The notes: generated by a model not told the origin, from the sequence alone. 64,000 nt of DNA from Panulirus ornatus (GCF_036320965.1 NC_092289.1:20318278-20382277), one strand, 5' to 3'; positions 1-12,816 are shown, counted from the stretch's first letter. Numbers and translations are program-made.

Positions 1-240
1 GCCCTCTGTAGTTGATACAACCGTACATCGAGCTTGCGTCAGGCCAAAAGTCCCAGCTTAATGATACGACGGCGTTCTGAGCTTACGATAGGATAAGAGT
101 CTCCCAGCGATGCGACATTCAGCCGCAGTAAATCTTCCCATTTACCTGACGTTACGACGCCGTGGACGGCCGTCCAGTGGCCTGAGTGTATATATATACA
201 CTGGGGCGAAATATTCACAGTAGCGCTGTGGACCAGACCC
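1..240. other. low-copy sequence, no gene seen
   Basis: Mixed-composition DNA with many CG dinucleotides and a short TA run near 190-200. I see no coding potential, RNA gene or repeat family here. Confidence 0.4.

Positions 241-242
<2 letters not shown>

Positions 243-279
<37 letters not shown>
243..279. repeat. (GT)n microsatellite
   Basis: A pure GT dinucleotide run. A short (TCTG)n run lies downstream at about 407-430. Confidence 0.95.
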
Positions 280-280
<1 letters not shown>

Positions 281-430
281 ACTAGTCATGTCATTATAAC
301 AAACTCCTCATCCCAGATTTGAATGTTTGGTTCGTCTGCAAGTGTTTGATGTCTCGACCGCCTTCAGTATCGGGCTGTGGCGAAAGGCGACACCGCTGGT
401 GGGATTGTCTGTCTGTCTGTCTGTCTGTCT

Positions 431-2035
431 ATAAACACCTCCGAGAGGGAGGGTCTTACTGCGCCGGAGTCTCATACAGATGGCCCCTCTTTTCAGGACG
501 ATTTCGGTCAACACAAGGGAGATGTAAGCGGAAAATCCTTCATTCCTGGGGATGGTGTGTACTTGATGGTAATGCGGGAGTCTTGGGAAAGCGTGCATCG
601 TACACCCCCTCATGTTTTTCTTGAGGTTTATCGACGGTTTATGTAGAATAAACCAGCGAGCTTTACTGTGAGAGGTCTCGTCCTCCGGTGTGACCGTGTT
701 GTTTGTCGTGGTCGCTTATGTCCCATTTCCTCGAGAGGAGGAAGAGGGGAGCCTCCTCTGGAACACGGTATGGAAGCTCCCATTTTGAGGCGACGTCTGT
801 AAACTGTCCCGGAACCAAGGCACCTCCGCCAGCTGACCCTACAGGTATCTTCCCCTCCGTCGAAGTTGTGAGGAGGATGCGGTTGGCATCCCAGTCTGTC
901 ACGTCTGTGGCGAATACTTTAGGGGCTTCAGCACTCCTCTGTCCTGGTTTATGTTGAGGTTGTGAGCCGTCACCATCCCTCAGGGCTAGGGCGCGACTGG
1001 GTAGGGCTCGCTAGGGAGTCAGGGAGACCTGAAGAGTTCAGTAAAGACCCCTGGCTTTATTTCTGGAGGAGGCGACCCATCCTGGAGGAGGCGCTCTCTC
1101 GCTCCCCTCCTCTCAGGTGTTCTCTCATGTTTCCCCCTACCATTGATCACTTCACTTTTCGACAAGTTTATTATATTTGTTAGCGGTTTGGTGTGTAAAT
1201 ATTTATGTTTATCTTCTGTTGTCTGTTTGTTTTTCCCTTGTGTCCTCTTCTGTTGTTCATTCCGTTATACTTGTTGTTCTTCTTCACTGATTTCTTGTGT
1301 GTTGTGGTCTGACTTGGTGTTTGAGCCTGCCTCCCCAGCGTTTGCCTTCCCTGGCCCCAACCACTTATGTTTTCCATGGTTTCACTCTCTCCCCACACTC
1401 AGCTTGCTTCTGTTACACCCTGTCACCCACCAACACCCACCCTGCCTTTCCCCTACCGCCTCCAAGATCTGCCTTACCTTCCCAAGCACACCTCTCCATC
1501 GGGGAAAAGCGTGTTTGGATAGTGAAGGTCCCCCCTCCCGCGCCACAATCACCACCTACCTCCCCACGCCTGTCCTACCTCCTTTACTCCCCAGTGCCTC
1601 TCCTCCTCCCCAGACTCCTCTCCCCCGCCCTATCCTCCCAGCGGCAGTGCCCCGGGCCCGAGGTTCACCACAATAGAGGCTCATGCAAATGGACCCGTAG
1701 GCCTACATCCCCTGCCCGAGGAAGTATTTGTACAGTGAAATATTTAGGGAATCGTCCCCACGTGATATTGAAGGATTAGGCCGAGTTTTTCAAGGTCTCG
1801 ACAACACATAATTTGGTCTTATTCAAATGTTCTGGATCGTTTTGCTTTTGAGTGCCTGGGTTTGATGTCAAGAGTGCAGGGGAGAGGGAGAGTGGGGAGA
1901 AGGAGAGAGAGACGATGGGAATAGGGGTTTGTGGAGAGAGCGAGGGGAAGACAGATTTAGAAGTCAGGGACAATATTTGTACTGCAAGAACGCTTTCCTT
2001 TTATTAGGATGAACACGTTGAATAGCAGTTCCCAG
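431..2035. other. low-copy sequence, no gene recognised
   Basis: About 1.6 kb without strong tandem structure. The 1140-1670 part is pyrimidine-rich (T/C) on the plus strand. It gives open frames of up to 177 codons rich in Ser, Pro and Leu, as expected from composition, with no recognisable domain. Confidence 0.4.
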
Positions 2036-2039
2036 TAGC

Positions 2040-2335
2040 ACGACGGTACGATCCTTGAGCACGACGGTACGACTCTTGAGCACGACGGCACGACCCGTGA
2101 GTATGATGGCACGGTACGATCCTTGAGCACGACGATACGGTCCTTGAGCACGACGGTACGATCCTTGAGCACGACGGTACGATCCTTGAGCACGACGATA
2201 CGATCCTTGAGCACGACGGCACGACCCTTGAGCACGACGATACGATCCTTGAGCACGACGATACGATCCTTGAGCACGACGATACGATCCTTGAGCACGA
2301 CGGCACGACCCTTGAGCACGATGGCTCGGCCCTCG
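2040..2335. repeat. 21-bp minisatellite (family A, locus 1)
   Basis: About 14 tandem copies of a 21-bp unit with core TTGAGCACGAYGGTACGA; variable bases give ACGGTA, ACGATA or ACGGCA. The unit length is a multiple of three, so each frame reads a 7-residue repeat (for example VVLKDRI on the minus strand) and stays open. This is not evidence of coding. Related arrays occur at five other places in the window. Confidence 0.93.
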
Positions 2336-2399
2336 ACCTAACATTTAAGATGGCCGTCCCTTCGTAATGGATTGTCTCAAGGTCGACCGCATTGTTCAA

Positions 2400-2878
2400 A
2401 GAGGTCGTCTGTTCGAGCTCAGGGCGCGGCCTCTAGCACCACCATAGTCACCCAGGTCCAGAACTACTTTACGCCACTCCAAAGAGAAAAACAAAATCAT
2501 TCGCTCCAGCCTAAACTACGCCTCACCTGCGCGATCGTCCCTCCCTCTTAACCGCAAATACAACGGAGCCGCAGGCCAGCGCCCACAGGGTCAGGTCCAC
2601 CCACTCCCATAGCCACCGTGGGTCTTCCCCGATCATCATGTTATCAGAAGTATACGCTTTACGCCCCACCGGGAACATCTCTGTAGCAATAACAATAGCA
2701 CGCGCCTCTTCCCATCGAAGCCAAACACAAGTATGGAAGTCAGTTTCAGGGCCATTGAATATTCATACGCGCCAAGGATCGCTTCCCCTCCCCCACCTCT
2801 CATGCAAATCAGGTTTGTAAATGTGGAAACGATGGGTGTAAGTCTTTTACAGCGGTGGGTTCCCGTCACCACAGCCAT
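2400..2878. other. low-copy sequence, no gene seen
   Basis: Unremarkable mixed sequence between the 21-bp array and a poly-C tract. No coding or RNA signal was identified. Confidence 0.35.
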
Positions 2879-2975
2879 CCCCCCCCCCCCCCCCCCCGTT
2901 TTACTTTACAACGGGCCTGAAATTCCTGTTCACAAAACGTTTTTTTTTTTGGGGGGGGGGGTTAGGGGGGGAGGG
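2879..2975. repeat. poly-C tract, then T-run and G-run
   Basis: About 19 C residues (2879-2897) are followed 45 bp later by about ten T residues and then G-rich sequence with several runs of four or more G. The G-rich part could form a G-quadruplex. Homopolymers of this kind are also prone to sequencing error. Confidence 0.8.
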
Positions 2976-3167
2976 TTTCACGTCATCAGGGAGGTCGGGG
3001 TGTCTGGGGATATTTTGTGAGTAAATTTTTATGGAATTTACGGTATATGAAATGGCAGGAATCTTACACCACGTGATTGTGTGCGTGTTTCATATTTCTT
3101 TTTTTGTATGTGCGCGTATCAACATGTGTTTGTGTTCGTCACAACTTTTGTTTGTCCCATGTAATAG

Positions 3168-3168
<1 letters not shown>

Positions 3169-3221
<53 letters not shown>

Positions 3222-3252
3222 TCCTTGTTTGTTCCCCCTCAGTGTGTTTGGT

Positions 3253-3332
<80 letters not shown>

Positions 3333-3353
3333 TGTGTGTGTGTGTGTGTGTGT
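3169..3353. repeat. compound (GT)n-(CT)n-(GT)n microsatellite
   Basis: GT run (3169-3219), a 38-bp spacer, a CT run (3258-3329), then GT again (3330-3352). It is stop-free, so it produces spurious VCVCV and SLSLS frames. Confidence 0.95.
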
Positions 3354-3434
3354 ATGCTTGCTTGTAGACGTGTGACATGTGTTTGTGTGTTAGCTTCAGT
3401 GTAAGGTGGTTGATGGTTGAGCGCACATACCTCC

Positions 3435-3500
3435 TTCACCTGCACACACCACACACACACACACACCCTGCCTCCCTCCCTCCCTCCCTCCCTCCTCTCC
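3435..3500. repeat. (CA)n and (CCCT)n short tracts
   Basis: A short CA run is followed by tandem CCCT/CCTC tetranucleotides. Confidence 0.8.
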
Positions 3501-3560
3501 TTCTTCTTCTTCCCCCTGAATATTTCATCACAGCAGGGCCAGACACCCCCCTCCCCTTCT

Positions 3561-3563
<3 letters not shown>

Positions 3564-3652
<89 letters not shown>
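3564..3652. repeat. (CT)n microsatellite
   Basis: Nearly 90 bp of perfect CT dinucleotide. Confidence 0.95.
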
Positions 3653-3654
<2 letters not shown>

Positions 3655-3924
3655 CACCCCACATCCCCTCTCCTCCTGACCCCCTGGTCATTGTTCCCAC
3701 GCCTCTAGCAGTGTTTATGGAAGAGGAGGGTGAGGGTGAGGGAGTGGAGGAGGTGTGCTGCTGTACCCGCTTACTCGACCCCCTGAGGAATGGAGAGGCG
3801 AAGAAGGAGCCTTTGTGAGGGAGGGAAGCTTCGTGAGGAGACGTGGCGAGGGAGGAGGGAGGGGGAGAAGATCAGGGAAGTCAAACTGAAGTGAGAGTCA
3901 GGTGTGGGGGAGAGTGAAAAGCAT

Positions 3925-3926
<2 letters not shown>

Positions 3927-3996
<70 letters not shown>

Positions 3997-4011
3997 TGTG
4001 TGTGTGTGTGT
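3927..4011. repeat. (CT)n-(GT)n compound microsatellite
   Basis: A CT run (3927-3992) passes directly into a short GT run. Confidence 0.95.
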
Positions 4012-4168
4012 CCACGTCCGCGCATTTTCCGGGCCCTTCTGCGTGCGGCGTCGGTACGCATTCGTACGCTGGCGCATGCATCTAAGGCCAGCAGTTTCGC
4101 TCTGTCCCTAAACCGTGCGTTTGTCGTGGACAGAGACGCGACAACGATGAGGACCGGATTAGTTATAG

Positions 4169-4169
<1 letters not shown>

Positions 4170-4245
<76 letters not shown>
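4170..4245. repeat. (TA)n microsatellite
   Basis: A perfect alternating TA run of about 76 bp, self-complementary and able to form a cruciform. Confidence 0.95.
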
Positions 4246-4246
<1 letters not shown>

Positions 4247-4755
4247 GTGAATTGTATCGGTACTGTGGACGTGGTCACGAAGAGTTTCGTGCACGAACGA
4301 AGGAAAGAGAAAGTCCCCTTTTTTTTTTTATAAGCGTTCTTCATTGTGAGGGAGAACCCAAAATTTTTAAAATCGTGCGAAATTGATCTAATTATCGCTT
4401 CGAATCGGGTCGTGGGCGGGCCGGGCGTAGAGGAATTACCGATTACACTTCGGTCGACCCAGGAACGTGTTACACGGGCGAGGAGGGAGGCGCTATACTG
4501 AGCGCATCAGCCGTGTTCGTCGTGTCCGCCGTGTACGTTAGAAAAAAAAAGAAGAAAAATACCCGCAATGGTATATCGGCAGTGTGTATCGTCGCGATCG
4601 GGGGAAATACGAAAATCGCGTGAATCGTCACTGTATATCGGCCTGGGTCGTGTAGACCAGCCATCAGGGCGGGAGAACAGGCCAAGATGATTGCGTGATG
4701 TATACGAGGGGGAAAAAAGCGAGTGAAACGGGAAGTGGTGATTATAATGCAAGGC
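4246..4755. other. low-copy sequence, no gene seen
   Basis: About 500 bp with frequent CG dinucleotides and two short A or T homopolymers. No coding or RNA signal was recognised. Confidence 0.4.
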
Positions 4756-5152
4756 GGTGGAGCGTGTGCTTGACTGGCTGGCTAGCTGGATAGCTGGCTG
4801 GCTCACTGGCAAGCTGGTTAGCTGGCTGGTTGGATAGCTGGCCAGCTGGTGAGCTGGGTAGCTGGATAGCTGGCTGGCTGGCTAGTTGGTTAGTTAGCTG
4901 GCTAGATAGCTGACTGGTTGGATAGCTGGATAGTTAGCTGGCTGGATAGCTGACTGGCTGATGAGCTGGCTGGCTGGATAGCTGGCTGGCTGGATTGCTG
5001 GCTGGATGTATGGATGGATAGCTGGCTGGATAGTTGTCTGTCTTGGATGGCTGGTTGGCTGGTTAGCTGGGTAATTGGCTGGCTGGCTAGCTGGCTAGGT
5101 GGCTGGCTATCTGGCTGTCTGGCTGGCTGGCTGGCTGGCTGGCTGGCTCGCG
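4756..5152. repeat. degenerate (CTGG)n / (TAGC)n tetranucleotide array
   Basis: About 400 bp built from GCTGGCTGG and GATAGCTGG-like tetramers with many substitutions. On the minus strand it reads SQPASQPA-like residues, a by-product of the repeat. Confidence 0.92.
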
Positions 5153-5248
5153 TGTTCAAAGTTGGATCGAGCGATACTTCAGAGTTCTTTGAATAGAATT
5201 GAAAGGGTTGACCGGTAACGCTGGAGTTCGGATTTTACGATTATTTGT

Positions 5249-5351
<103 letters not shown>

Positions 5352-5595
5352 AGTAAGTGCCCTTTTTTTAGTATGATGGATCAGTATACGTTCGATATTC
5401 ATATTCACTGTACTTTCTTCCATTCAAGTCTGTAGCTGTTGTCTCGTGTGATAATAAAGGACCTACGCACGTACGCGTCTCCACTGCGTATGTTGTTTCC
5501 TAGCAGGTGAAGGCGTATGTAAGAGCCGCCTTCTCTCTGTTGGTGAGGGGCGAACGCGTCCACTTTCAGCCAAGGGGAATGCCTTGCCTCGTACC

Positions 5596-5814
5596 AATCT
5601 ACCTACCTACCTACCTACCTACTTACCTACCTACATACCTATCTACCTGCCTAACTACCTAACTACCTACCTACGTACCTACCTACCTACCTACGCCTAC
5701 CTACCTACCTACCCACGCCTACCTACCTACCTACCTACCTACCTACCTACCTACCTACGCCTACCTACCTACCTACCTACCTACCTACGCCTACCTACCT
5801 ACCTACCTACCTAC
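5596..5814. repeat. (CTAC)n tetranucleotide array
   Basis: Tandem CTAC units are interrupted several times by CTACGC variants that recur at intervals, so part of the array has duplicated in larger blocks. Its apparent frame reads LPTYLPTY. Confidence 0.93.
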
Positions 5815-5905
5815 CTTCTTTCGCTGAGGAGACGAGCGTTCGTCGAGGGGGTCGAGGTTCACCCGTCCAAACCTGCACTGCGAGAAGAGGGGGACAAGAC
5901 ACAGG

Positions 5906-5910
<5 letters not shown>

Positions 5911-5973
<63 letters not shown>
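5911..5973. repeat. (GA)n microsatellite
   Basis: A perfect AG dinucleotide run. Confidence 0.95.
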
Positions 5974-5977
<4 letters not shown>

Positions 5978-6151
5978 GATTAAGGGCACGAGAAAGTGTC
6001 TCTCAGGAGACTTGGACAATTTGTGGAGACATGTGTCGTGTAGGGAAATGTAGAGACGGGACGACGTGTTGTTGCTCTGTGACGGAAACGACCGGTTCCA
6101 CTGATTGCTTGCCCAGTGTGTACAACAGCAGCAGATGAAATGAACCACGAA

Positions 6152-6153
<2 letters not shown>

Positions 6154-6221
<68 letters not shown>
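6154..6221. repeat. (GT)n microsatellite
   Basis: A perfect GT run of about 68 bp. Confidence 0.95.
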
Positions 6222-7225
6222 TTAGGGTATATAACACTGCATATGTCTGTGTTCGCAATAAGGAGAGCTGTTACGGACGGTTTAGATTGTGTGTCCGGCG
6301 CAGCAGGGCAAGAAACGGTGGGTCCCTGGCAGTTTGTACGGTAAAAACATGTGTGTTTGTGGCAGTTTGTTCGGGGAGACCCTGTGTGTGTGTGTTTGTG
6401 GCAGTAGAGGAGATGTGGTACAGCGAGGGAGGGAGCTCTTACCCTACTGTCGTGTCTCTGTTCGTGTGGATGAGGAATGTAGTATCCTGTTACTGTGCCT
6501 CCGGCGGATGTCCTCGTCGTAGACTATCTCCCGTGTACTGGAGACCTCCCTGGAGGAGCGATACCAGCAGGAGGTTTTTACCGATTCCAAAAGTCCTCTG
6601 GATCCGTCTTTTCCTGCTGGTGGTGTCCCACGGTCACCCCCCGACGCACGCTTGGCTCTGGGGTTACTCCTAGGGAGGAGGAGGAGAGGAGCAGTAGGAG
6701 GGAAGTTATCTTCTGTAGGAGGGGGAAGGCCGTCGTAGTCGAGCCGTGTGTATATGGCGAACGCGCGGTTTCAAGAGAGGTTACAGTCTAGACGGGCGTT
6801 GAACCTTGCCCCTTACAGAGATTTGTCGCCAATCCTTTGAACCGTAGCTTCACCCCCTGAAGAACACAGCAACCCCTCTTAGAAATAGACCATACACCGG
6901 CAGGCATACACCTTACATACACGCTCCTCCCTTGGGCAGAACTCCCACCCGAGAGAAAACCCGCGATAGAAAAGGAGAACAAGAAAAAAGAGAACGAAAT
7001 AGAACGAGCCAACAATATAGCTCTGCAGAAACCTGGCCGGATATCTTTTCCAAAATGCGTACGTAAGTTAAGGTTTTCGTTGCCATATCTTGTGGGCCGT
7101 GCTGAGAGCGGGGAGAGACGTTTGCGTGGCGCTCGCCGTGACCTGATGTGTGTGTGTGGGTGTGTGTGACGGGGGTGACACCGCTGGGGAGAAATGGTTC
7201 CTCGTGGGGACTGGCTGGGGGGAGA
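6222..7225. other. low-copy sequence, no gene recognised
   Basis: About 1 kb of mixed sequence. Open frames of up to 249 codons run into this region on the minus strand (6788-7537) but show no recognisable domain and continue through the degenerate repeat at 7227-7445. I do not call a gene. Confidence 0.35.
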
Positions 7226-7226
7226 G

Positions 7227-7445
7227 AACCCGACGGGAAACGTTGGCTGATGTGCAAGAGTTAAGGGAACGTTGATTAGAACCAGCTGATTGTGGTGCAG
7301 GACAGAAAAACGTTGATTACCATCATGTGAAGGGGAACGTTGGTTTGAGGTGCAAGACTTGGGAAAACGTTCGTAACCGCCAGCTGAGGAAACGTTGGTT
7401 GGAGTAGAGGAAACGCTGTCTATGGCACACTGACAGTAACGTTTG
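7227..7445. repeat. degenerate tandem repeat with AACGTT core
   Basis: The palindrome AACGTT, usually as AAACGTTGG or GAACGTTGA, recurs about every 26-38 bp (near 7267, 7305, 7336, 7362, 7388, 7436). The flanks are only loosely conserved. This looks like an old, decayed minisatellite. Confidence 0.65.
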
Positions 7446-7771
7446 CCTGTGGTACGAGAAAATGCAAACGCCATTGATGATACGAACTGGTTCAGACGTA
7501 CGGCAGCGGAGGCAATAGAGCAAGTTGGCTCTGGCATCGCGACGAACTCAGGACCCCTTCTGGGCGTCTGTGTCTGTGGCTGTGTTTACTTTGAATCCCA
7601 GTGACGTCTGTGTCGCACAGAGGCGGGGAAATCTGTAATGGCAGTCGGGGAGGCAGACACCGAAGCTCGTGAGGCGCAGAGGTGGAACAGACAGGCACAG
7701 ACACGTAGGCTCGACAGAAAACAGACACCTGAGTTGGCTAAGTTTACGGTACACGTGTTGATGATCGAAAC

Positions 7772-7772
<1 letters not shown>

Positions 7773-7822
<50 letters not shown>
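7773..7822. repeat. (GT)n microsatellite
   Basis: A perfect GT run. Confidence 0.95.
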
Positions 7823-7825
<3 letters not shown>

Positions 7826-8043
7826 AGATGAAAGTGGATCTCTAACAAGTTTATAACTCCAGCGAGGGAAAGCCCCAGGCCAAGGAGGTAATTGCCTCCT
7901 GGAGGAAGTTGTAACAGATAAATGTTGCGAGGGGGGAGGGCTGAGAGAGAGAGGGAGAGTGAGGGAGGAGGTGGGAAGGGGGAGGCGCACCATCCTCACC
8001 GGCTGTGGCAAATGAAGAAAGAATTTACACCACTGGCTACTGT

Positions 8044-8049
<6 letters not shown>

Positions 8050-8109
<60 letters not shown>
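8050..8109. repeat. (CT)n microsatellite
   Basis: A perfect CT run of about 60 bp. Confidence 0.95.
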
Positions 8110-8112
<3 letters not shown>

Positions 8113-8182
8113 GCAGGGCACACGACACGCGTACACCATCGTTAAAGGCAGGACCCGGGCCACTTAAATAAGACGAGTGGGC

Positions 8183-8199
8183 GTATATATGTATATATG

Positions 8200-8254
<55 letters not shown>
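8183..8254. repeat. (TA)n-(GT)n compound microsatellite
   Basis: TATATG-rich sequence passes into a pure GT run at 8211. Confidence 0.93.
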
Positions 8255-8256
<2 letters not shown>

Positions 8257-8394
8257 TGGTCCGCCGTTGCCCCCTAACCACAAGAGGGCGCCACACACGG
8301 AGCGAAATGTTAGGAACGGATCCCGAGTTTCTGGAGGGGGTTTGGGCTCGCCCTACCCCTGAGGGAGGACTGTCCCACATGCGACCTTTTTCCC

Positions 8395-8466
8395 GTGGGA
8401 TATATATCGGCCATGGGATATATATCGGCCATGGGATATATATCGGCCATGGGATATATATCGGCC
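8395..8466. repeat. 18-bp tandem repeat, four copies
   Basis: Four essentially identical copies of ATGGGATATATATCGGCC (72 bp); only the second base pair of the first copy differs. Near-identity indicates recent amplification. Confidence 0.97.
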
Positions 8467-8642
8467 GCCATAAGATTGCTTGCCGACGAAAAATGCAAAT
8501 TAGGAGGATACGTAGCGAAATGGATGCTTCTATTTTACCTTATGGGTCGAGGCCCTAGCGAGGGACACATAGGAAATCTACGTATTAATGAACAAAAAGA
8601 AATGAATTCTGTGACTAGAACTCATATGAGACAGGTATTAGA

Positions 8643-9250
<608 letters not shown>

Positions 9251-9253
9251 GTA

Positions 9254-9261
9254 CGTGTGTG

Positions 9262-9302
<41 letters not shown>

Positions 9303-9322
9303 CTGTGTGTGTGTGTGTGTGT
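9254..9322. repeat. (GT)n microsatellite
   Basis: GT run with single-base interruptions. Confidence 0.93.
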
Positions 9323-9572
9323 GGGAGGAGAGGAGGAGTCGATACAGCGGTAGGGTACTGTACCGGCTGGCTCGGACCACGGCGATAACAGACTCTCTCG
9401 TGGATGACATATCTGTGGTGTGTGCTCTGTGTGTGTGTGGTGCTGGACTGGCCGAGGAGGAGGAGGACGAACTCACTGTCTCGCTGGGTACGTCCCTCTG
9501 TCTGTCTCCGCCCTTCTGTCTGTTTGTCTAAGTGTGTGTTTATGTAAGTACTTGCCTCTCTGTCTGTCTGTT

Positions 9573-9588
9573 AGAGAGAGAGAGAGAG

Positions 9589-9625
<37 letters not shown>
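9573..9625. repeat. (GA)n-(GT)n compound microsatellite
   Basis: A short AG run passes directly into a GT run. Confidence 0.93.
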
Positions 9626-9628
<3 letters not shown>

Positions 9629-9700
9629 GTTGGTATCAATATGTATTATGTTCGTCGTAAAGGACCTGTATATATAAATACATATACGTGCCTAATGCAC

Positions 9701-9702
<2 letters not shown>

Positions 9703-9749
<47 letters not shown>
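9703..9749. repeat. (GT)n microsatellite
   Basis: A perfect GT run. Confidence 0.95.
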
Positions 9750-10464
9750 TGTATACATGCATATCTAGCATGTCATCATCATACAGTGGCGTCCACTGAG
9801 CAAACATCACCATTAAACCCCACGTGGGACCAATTCGCCATGCATCAGGCGAGTCCCTCCCTTGCGTCGCCGATGCACGGGGCGGCGGTCCCTCCCGCCC
9901 ACCAAATGGCAAATACGTCGCCTTATGACTCCTTTACGGCCTCCACACAGCGGAGGGAATATATTTTATCGTATACACGCGCCCGCCCGCGCGCACACAT
10001 TGGTGGGCGCGGGCGCGCGGCCTGGCTCCCCAACTCCATGTGGCGTTCCCAAAGACAGTAGCGAGTGTAGAAGGGTGGTAGTGGTAGGGTGAATACAGTG
10101 CCATCCACCAGTATTTCGCCCGTGATGAAAGGCCACTTCATATCCAGGGTTTTTACTTATATATGTTTTTTAATGGTTCACGAAAGACGTGGAGTGTGTG
10201 TGTGTTGTGTGTGTGTGTGTGTGTGTGTGTGTGTCTGGCGGCCGATCATTTCTCTCGCGTGAGTAATTGGCTGAATAAAAAATGAGTCCCGAGTCTTTTG
10301 TTTGTCACCCACTTAACGCCGTGTAAAGACCAGAGTATTTTAGATTATGGGTTTTTTATTATTATCATTATTTGGCGACGGGAGGGGGAGAGGGAGGGTG
10401 TGTGTGAGGCGGTTGTCTGATACAGTGTGTAGGTTTATGAGGTCTGTCTGTCTGTATATATGTA

Positions 10465-10465
<1 letters not shown>
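9750..10465. other. low-copy sequence with a short GT run, no gene seen
   Basis: Mixed sequence with a GT run at about 10195-10234 and a CG-rich stretch with GCGC runs around 9980-10020. No coding signal was recognised. Confidence 0.4.

Positions 10466-10555
<90 letters not shown>
10466..10555. repeat. (CT)n microsatellite
   Basis: A perfect CT run of about 90 bp. Confidence 0.95.
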
Positions 10556-10557
<2 letters not shown>

Positions 10558-10673
10558 ATGTAAGAGGGTTTGTTGGCCGCTAACTTCTCGTAGTAATAAG
10601 AAAAATAGATTAGGTTGACCACTACCTCGCTGCCCGGCCATGGCTATTGTTCTTCCTCTCCTTATATACGAGA

Positions 10674-10674
<1 letters not shown>

Positions 10675-10733
<59 letters not shown>
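10675..10733. repeat. (TA)n microsatellite
   Basis: A perfect TA run. Confidence 0.95.
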
Positions 10734-10738
<5 letters not shown>

Positions 10739-10911
10739 GCATTACTGTGGATTTCTCGCTGGCAGGTTTTAGGAGGAAGACACAGGAGGGAGAGGAGAGT
10801 GAGAGGGAAGTGGGATGGGGGAAGATGGGAGAGAGTAGAAGGGAGAGGTCTTGGAATGGACTGTGGTAGTTTGATTCCTCGTCAGCTTTCGCCATCACTG
10901 TCGCGAAGACT

Positions 10912-11787
10912 GCCGTTAACACCATCGTTAACACCATCAACATCGTTAAGACGCATCACCATCGTTAACACCATCACCATCGTTAACACCATCACCATCG
11001 TTAACACCATCAACATCGTTAACACCATCAACATCGTTAACACCATCAACATCGTTAAGACGCATCACCATCGTTAACACCATCACCATCGTTAACACCA
11101 TCACCATCGTTAACACCATCAACATCGTTAACACCATCAACATCGTTAAGACGCATCACCATCGTTAACACCATCACCATCGTTAACACCATCACCATCG
11201 TTAACACCATCACCATCGTTAACACCATCACCATCGTTAACACCATCAACATCGTTAAGACGCATCACCATCGTTAACACCATCACCATCGTTAACACCA
11301 TCACCATCGTTAACACCATCAACATCGTTAAGACGCATCACCATCGTTAACACCATCACCATCGTTAACACCATCACCATCGTTAACACCATCACCATCG
11401 TTAAGACGCATCACCATCGTTAACACCATCACCATCGTTAACACCATCACCATCGTTAACACCATCACCATCGTTAACACCATCACCATCGTTAACACCA
11501 TCACCATCGTTAACACCATCACCATCGTTAACACCATCAACATCGTTAACACCATCACCATCGTTAACACCATCACCATCGTTAACACCATCAACATCGT
11601 TAAGACGCATCACCATCGTTAACACCATCACCATCGTTAACACCATCACCATCGTTAACACCATCACCATCGTTAACACCATCAACATCGTTAACACCAT
11701 CACCATCGTTAACACCATCAACATCGTTAAGACGCATCACCATCGTTAAGACGCATCACCATCGTTAACACCATCACCATGAGTAAC
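10912..11787. repeat. 18/19-bp minisatellite with HpaI palindrome
   Basis: About 48 tandem units. The main unit is ATCGTTAACACCATCACC (18 bp) and contains the palindrome GTTAAC. A 19-bp variant, ATCGTTAAGACGCATCACC, occurs nine times. Distances between successive 19-mers are 109, 91, 109, 73, 73, 199, 127 and 19 bp, each exactly 19 plus a multiple of 18, so no unit has lost register. Most 19-mers are preceded by an AACATC-type unit. Minus-strand frames read DGDGVN or MVMVLT repeats and are not considered coding. Confidence 0.97.
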
Positions 11788-11799
11788 ACCATCATTTTC

Positions 11800-11839
11800 C
11801 ACCATCACCATCATCATCATCATCATCATCATCATCATT
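11800..11839. repeat. (CAT)n trinucleotide tract
   Basis: Short CAT array directly after the 18/19-bp minisatellite. It may share an origin with the CACCAT half of that unit. Confidence 0.85.
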
Positions 11840-11965
11840 GGCAACAATCACCAGCCACAACCCCCCATCCTCACTTTCATCATCCCCCCTACCTTTTTTT
11901 TTCACCATCACCGAGCTCCCTATTTCCTCCCCTTCCCCTTCCTTTCCGCCCCAGCTCCCCCTCCC

Positions 11966-12417
<452 letters not shown>

Positions 12418-12816
12418 GTAAGGCGTGGCAGAGGGTACAGTAGGGCGTGGCTGGTGGTACAGTGGGGCGTGGCTGGTGGTACAGTAGGGCGTGGCAGAAT
12501 GTACAGTAGGGCGTGGCTGGTGGAACGGTAAAGCGTGGCTGGTGGTACAGTAGGGCGTGGTTGGTGGTATAATAGGGCGTGGCTGGCGGTGCAGTAGGGC
12601 GTGGCTGGTGGTATAGTAGGGCGTGGCTGGCGGTACAGTAGGGCGGGGCTGAGTATACATTAGGGCGTGGCTGGTGGTACAGTAGGGCGTGGCTGAGTAT
12701 ACAGTAGGGCGTGGCTGGTGGTACAGTGGGGCGTGGCTGAGTATACAGTAGGGCGTGGCTGGTGGTACAATGGGCGTGGCTTAGTATACAGCAGGGCGTG
12801 GTTGGTGGTACAGTTT
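12418..12816. repeat. 22-bp minisatellite
   Basis: About 18 copies of a 22-bp unit with core ACAGTAGGGCGTGGCT. Three units equal 66 bp, so minus-strand frames give a 22-residue pattern. From about 12648 on, a CTGGTGGT-type unit alternates with a CTGAGTAT-type unit, giving a 44-bp higher-order repeat. The first half does not alternate this way. Confidence 0.95.

Noticed and set aside
1957..2399. Lys/Arg/Val-rich frames (VVLKDR repeats) as a protein
   Set aside because: Product of the 21-bp minisatellite, open because the unit is a multiple of three. The same family elsewhere is decayed.
2941..2985. Telomere-like GGTTAGGG
   Set aside because: A single occurrence inside a G-rich run. There is no tandem TTAGG array, the usual arthropod telomere repeat.
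10912..11787. CRISPR array
   Set aside because: Units are contiguous 18/19-mers with no unique spacers, and the DNA is eukaryotic in character.
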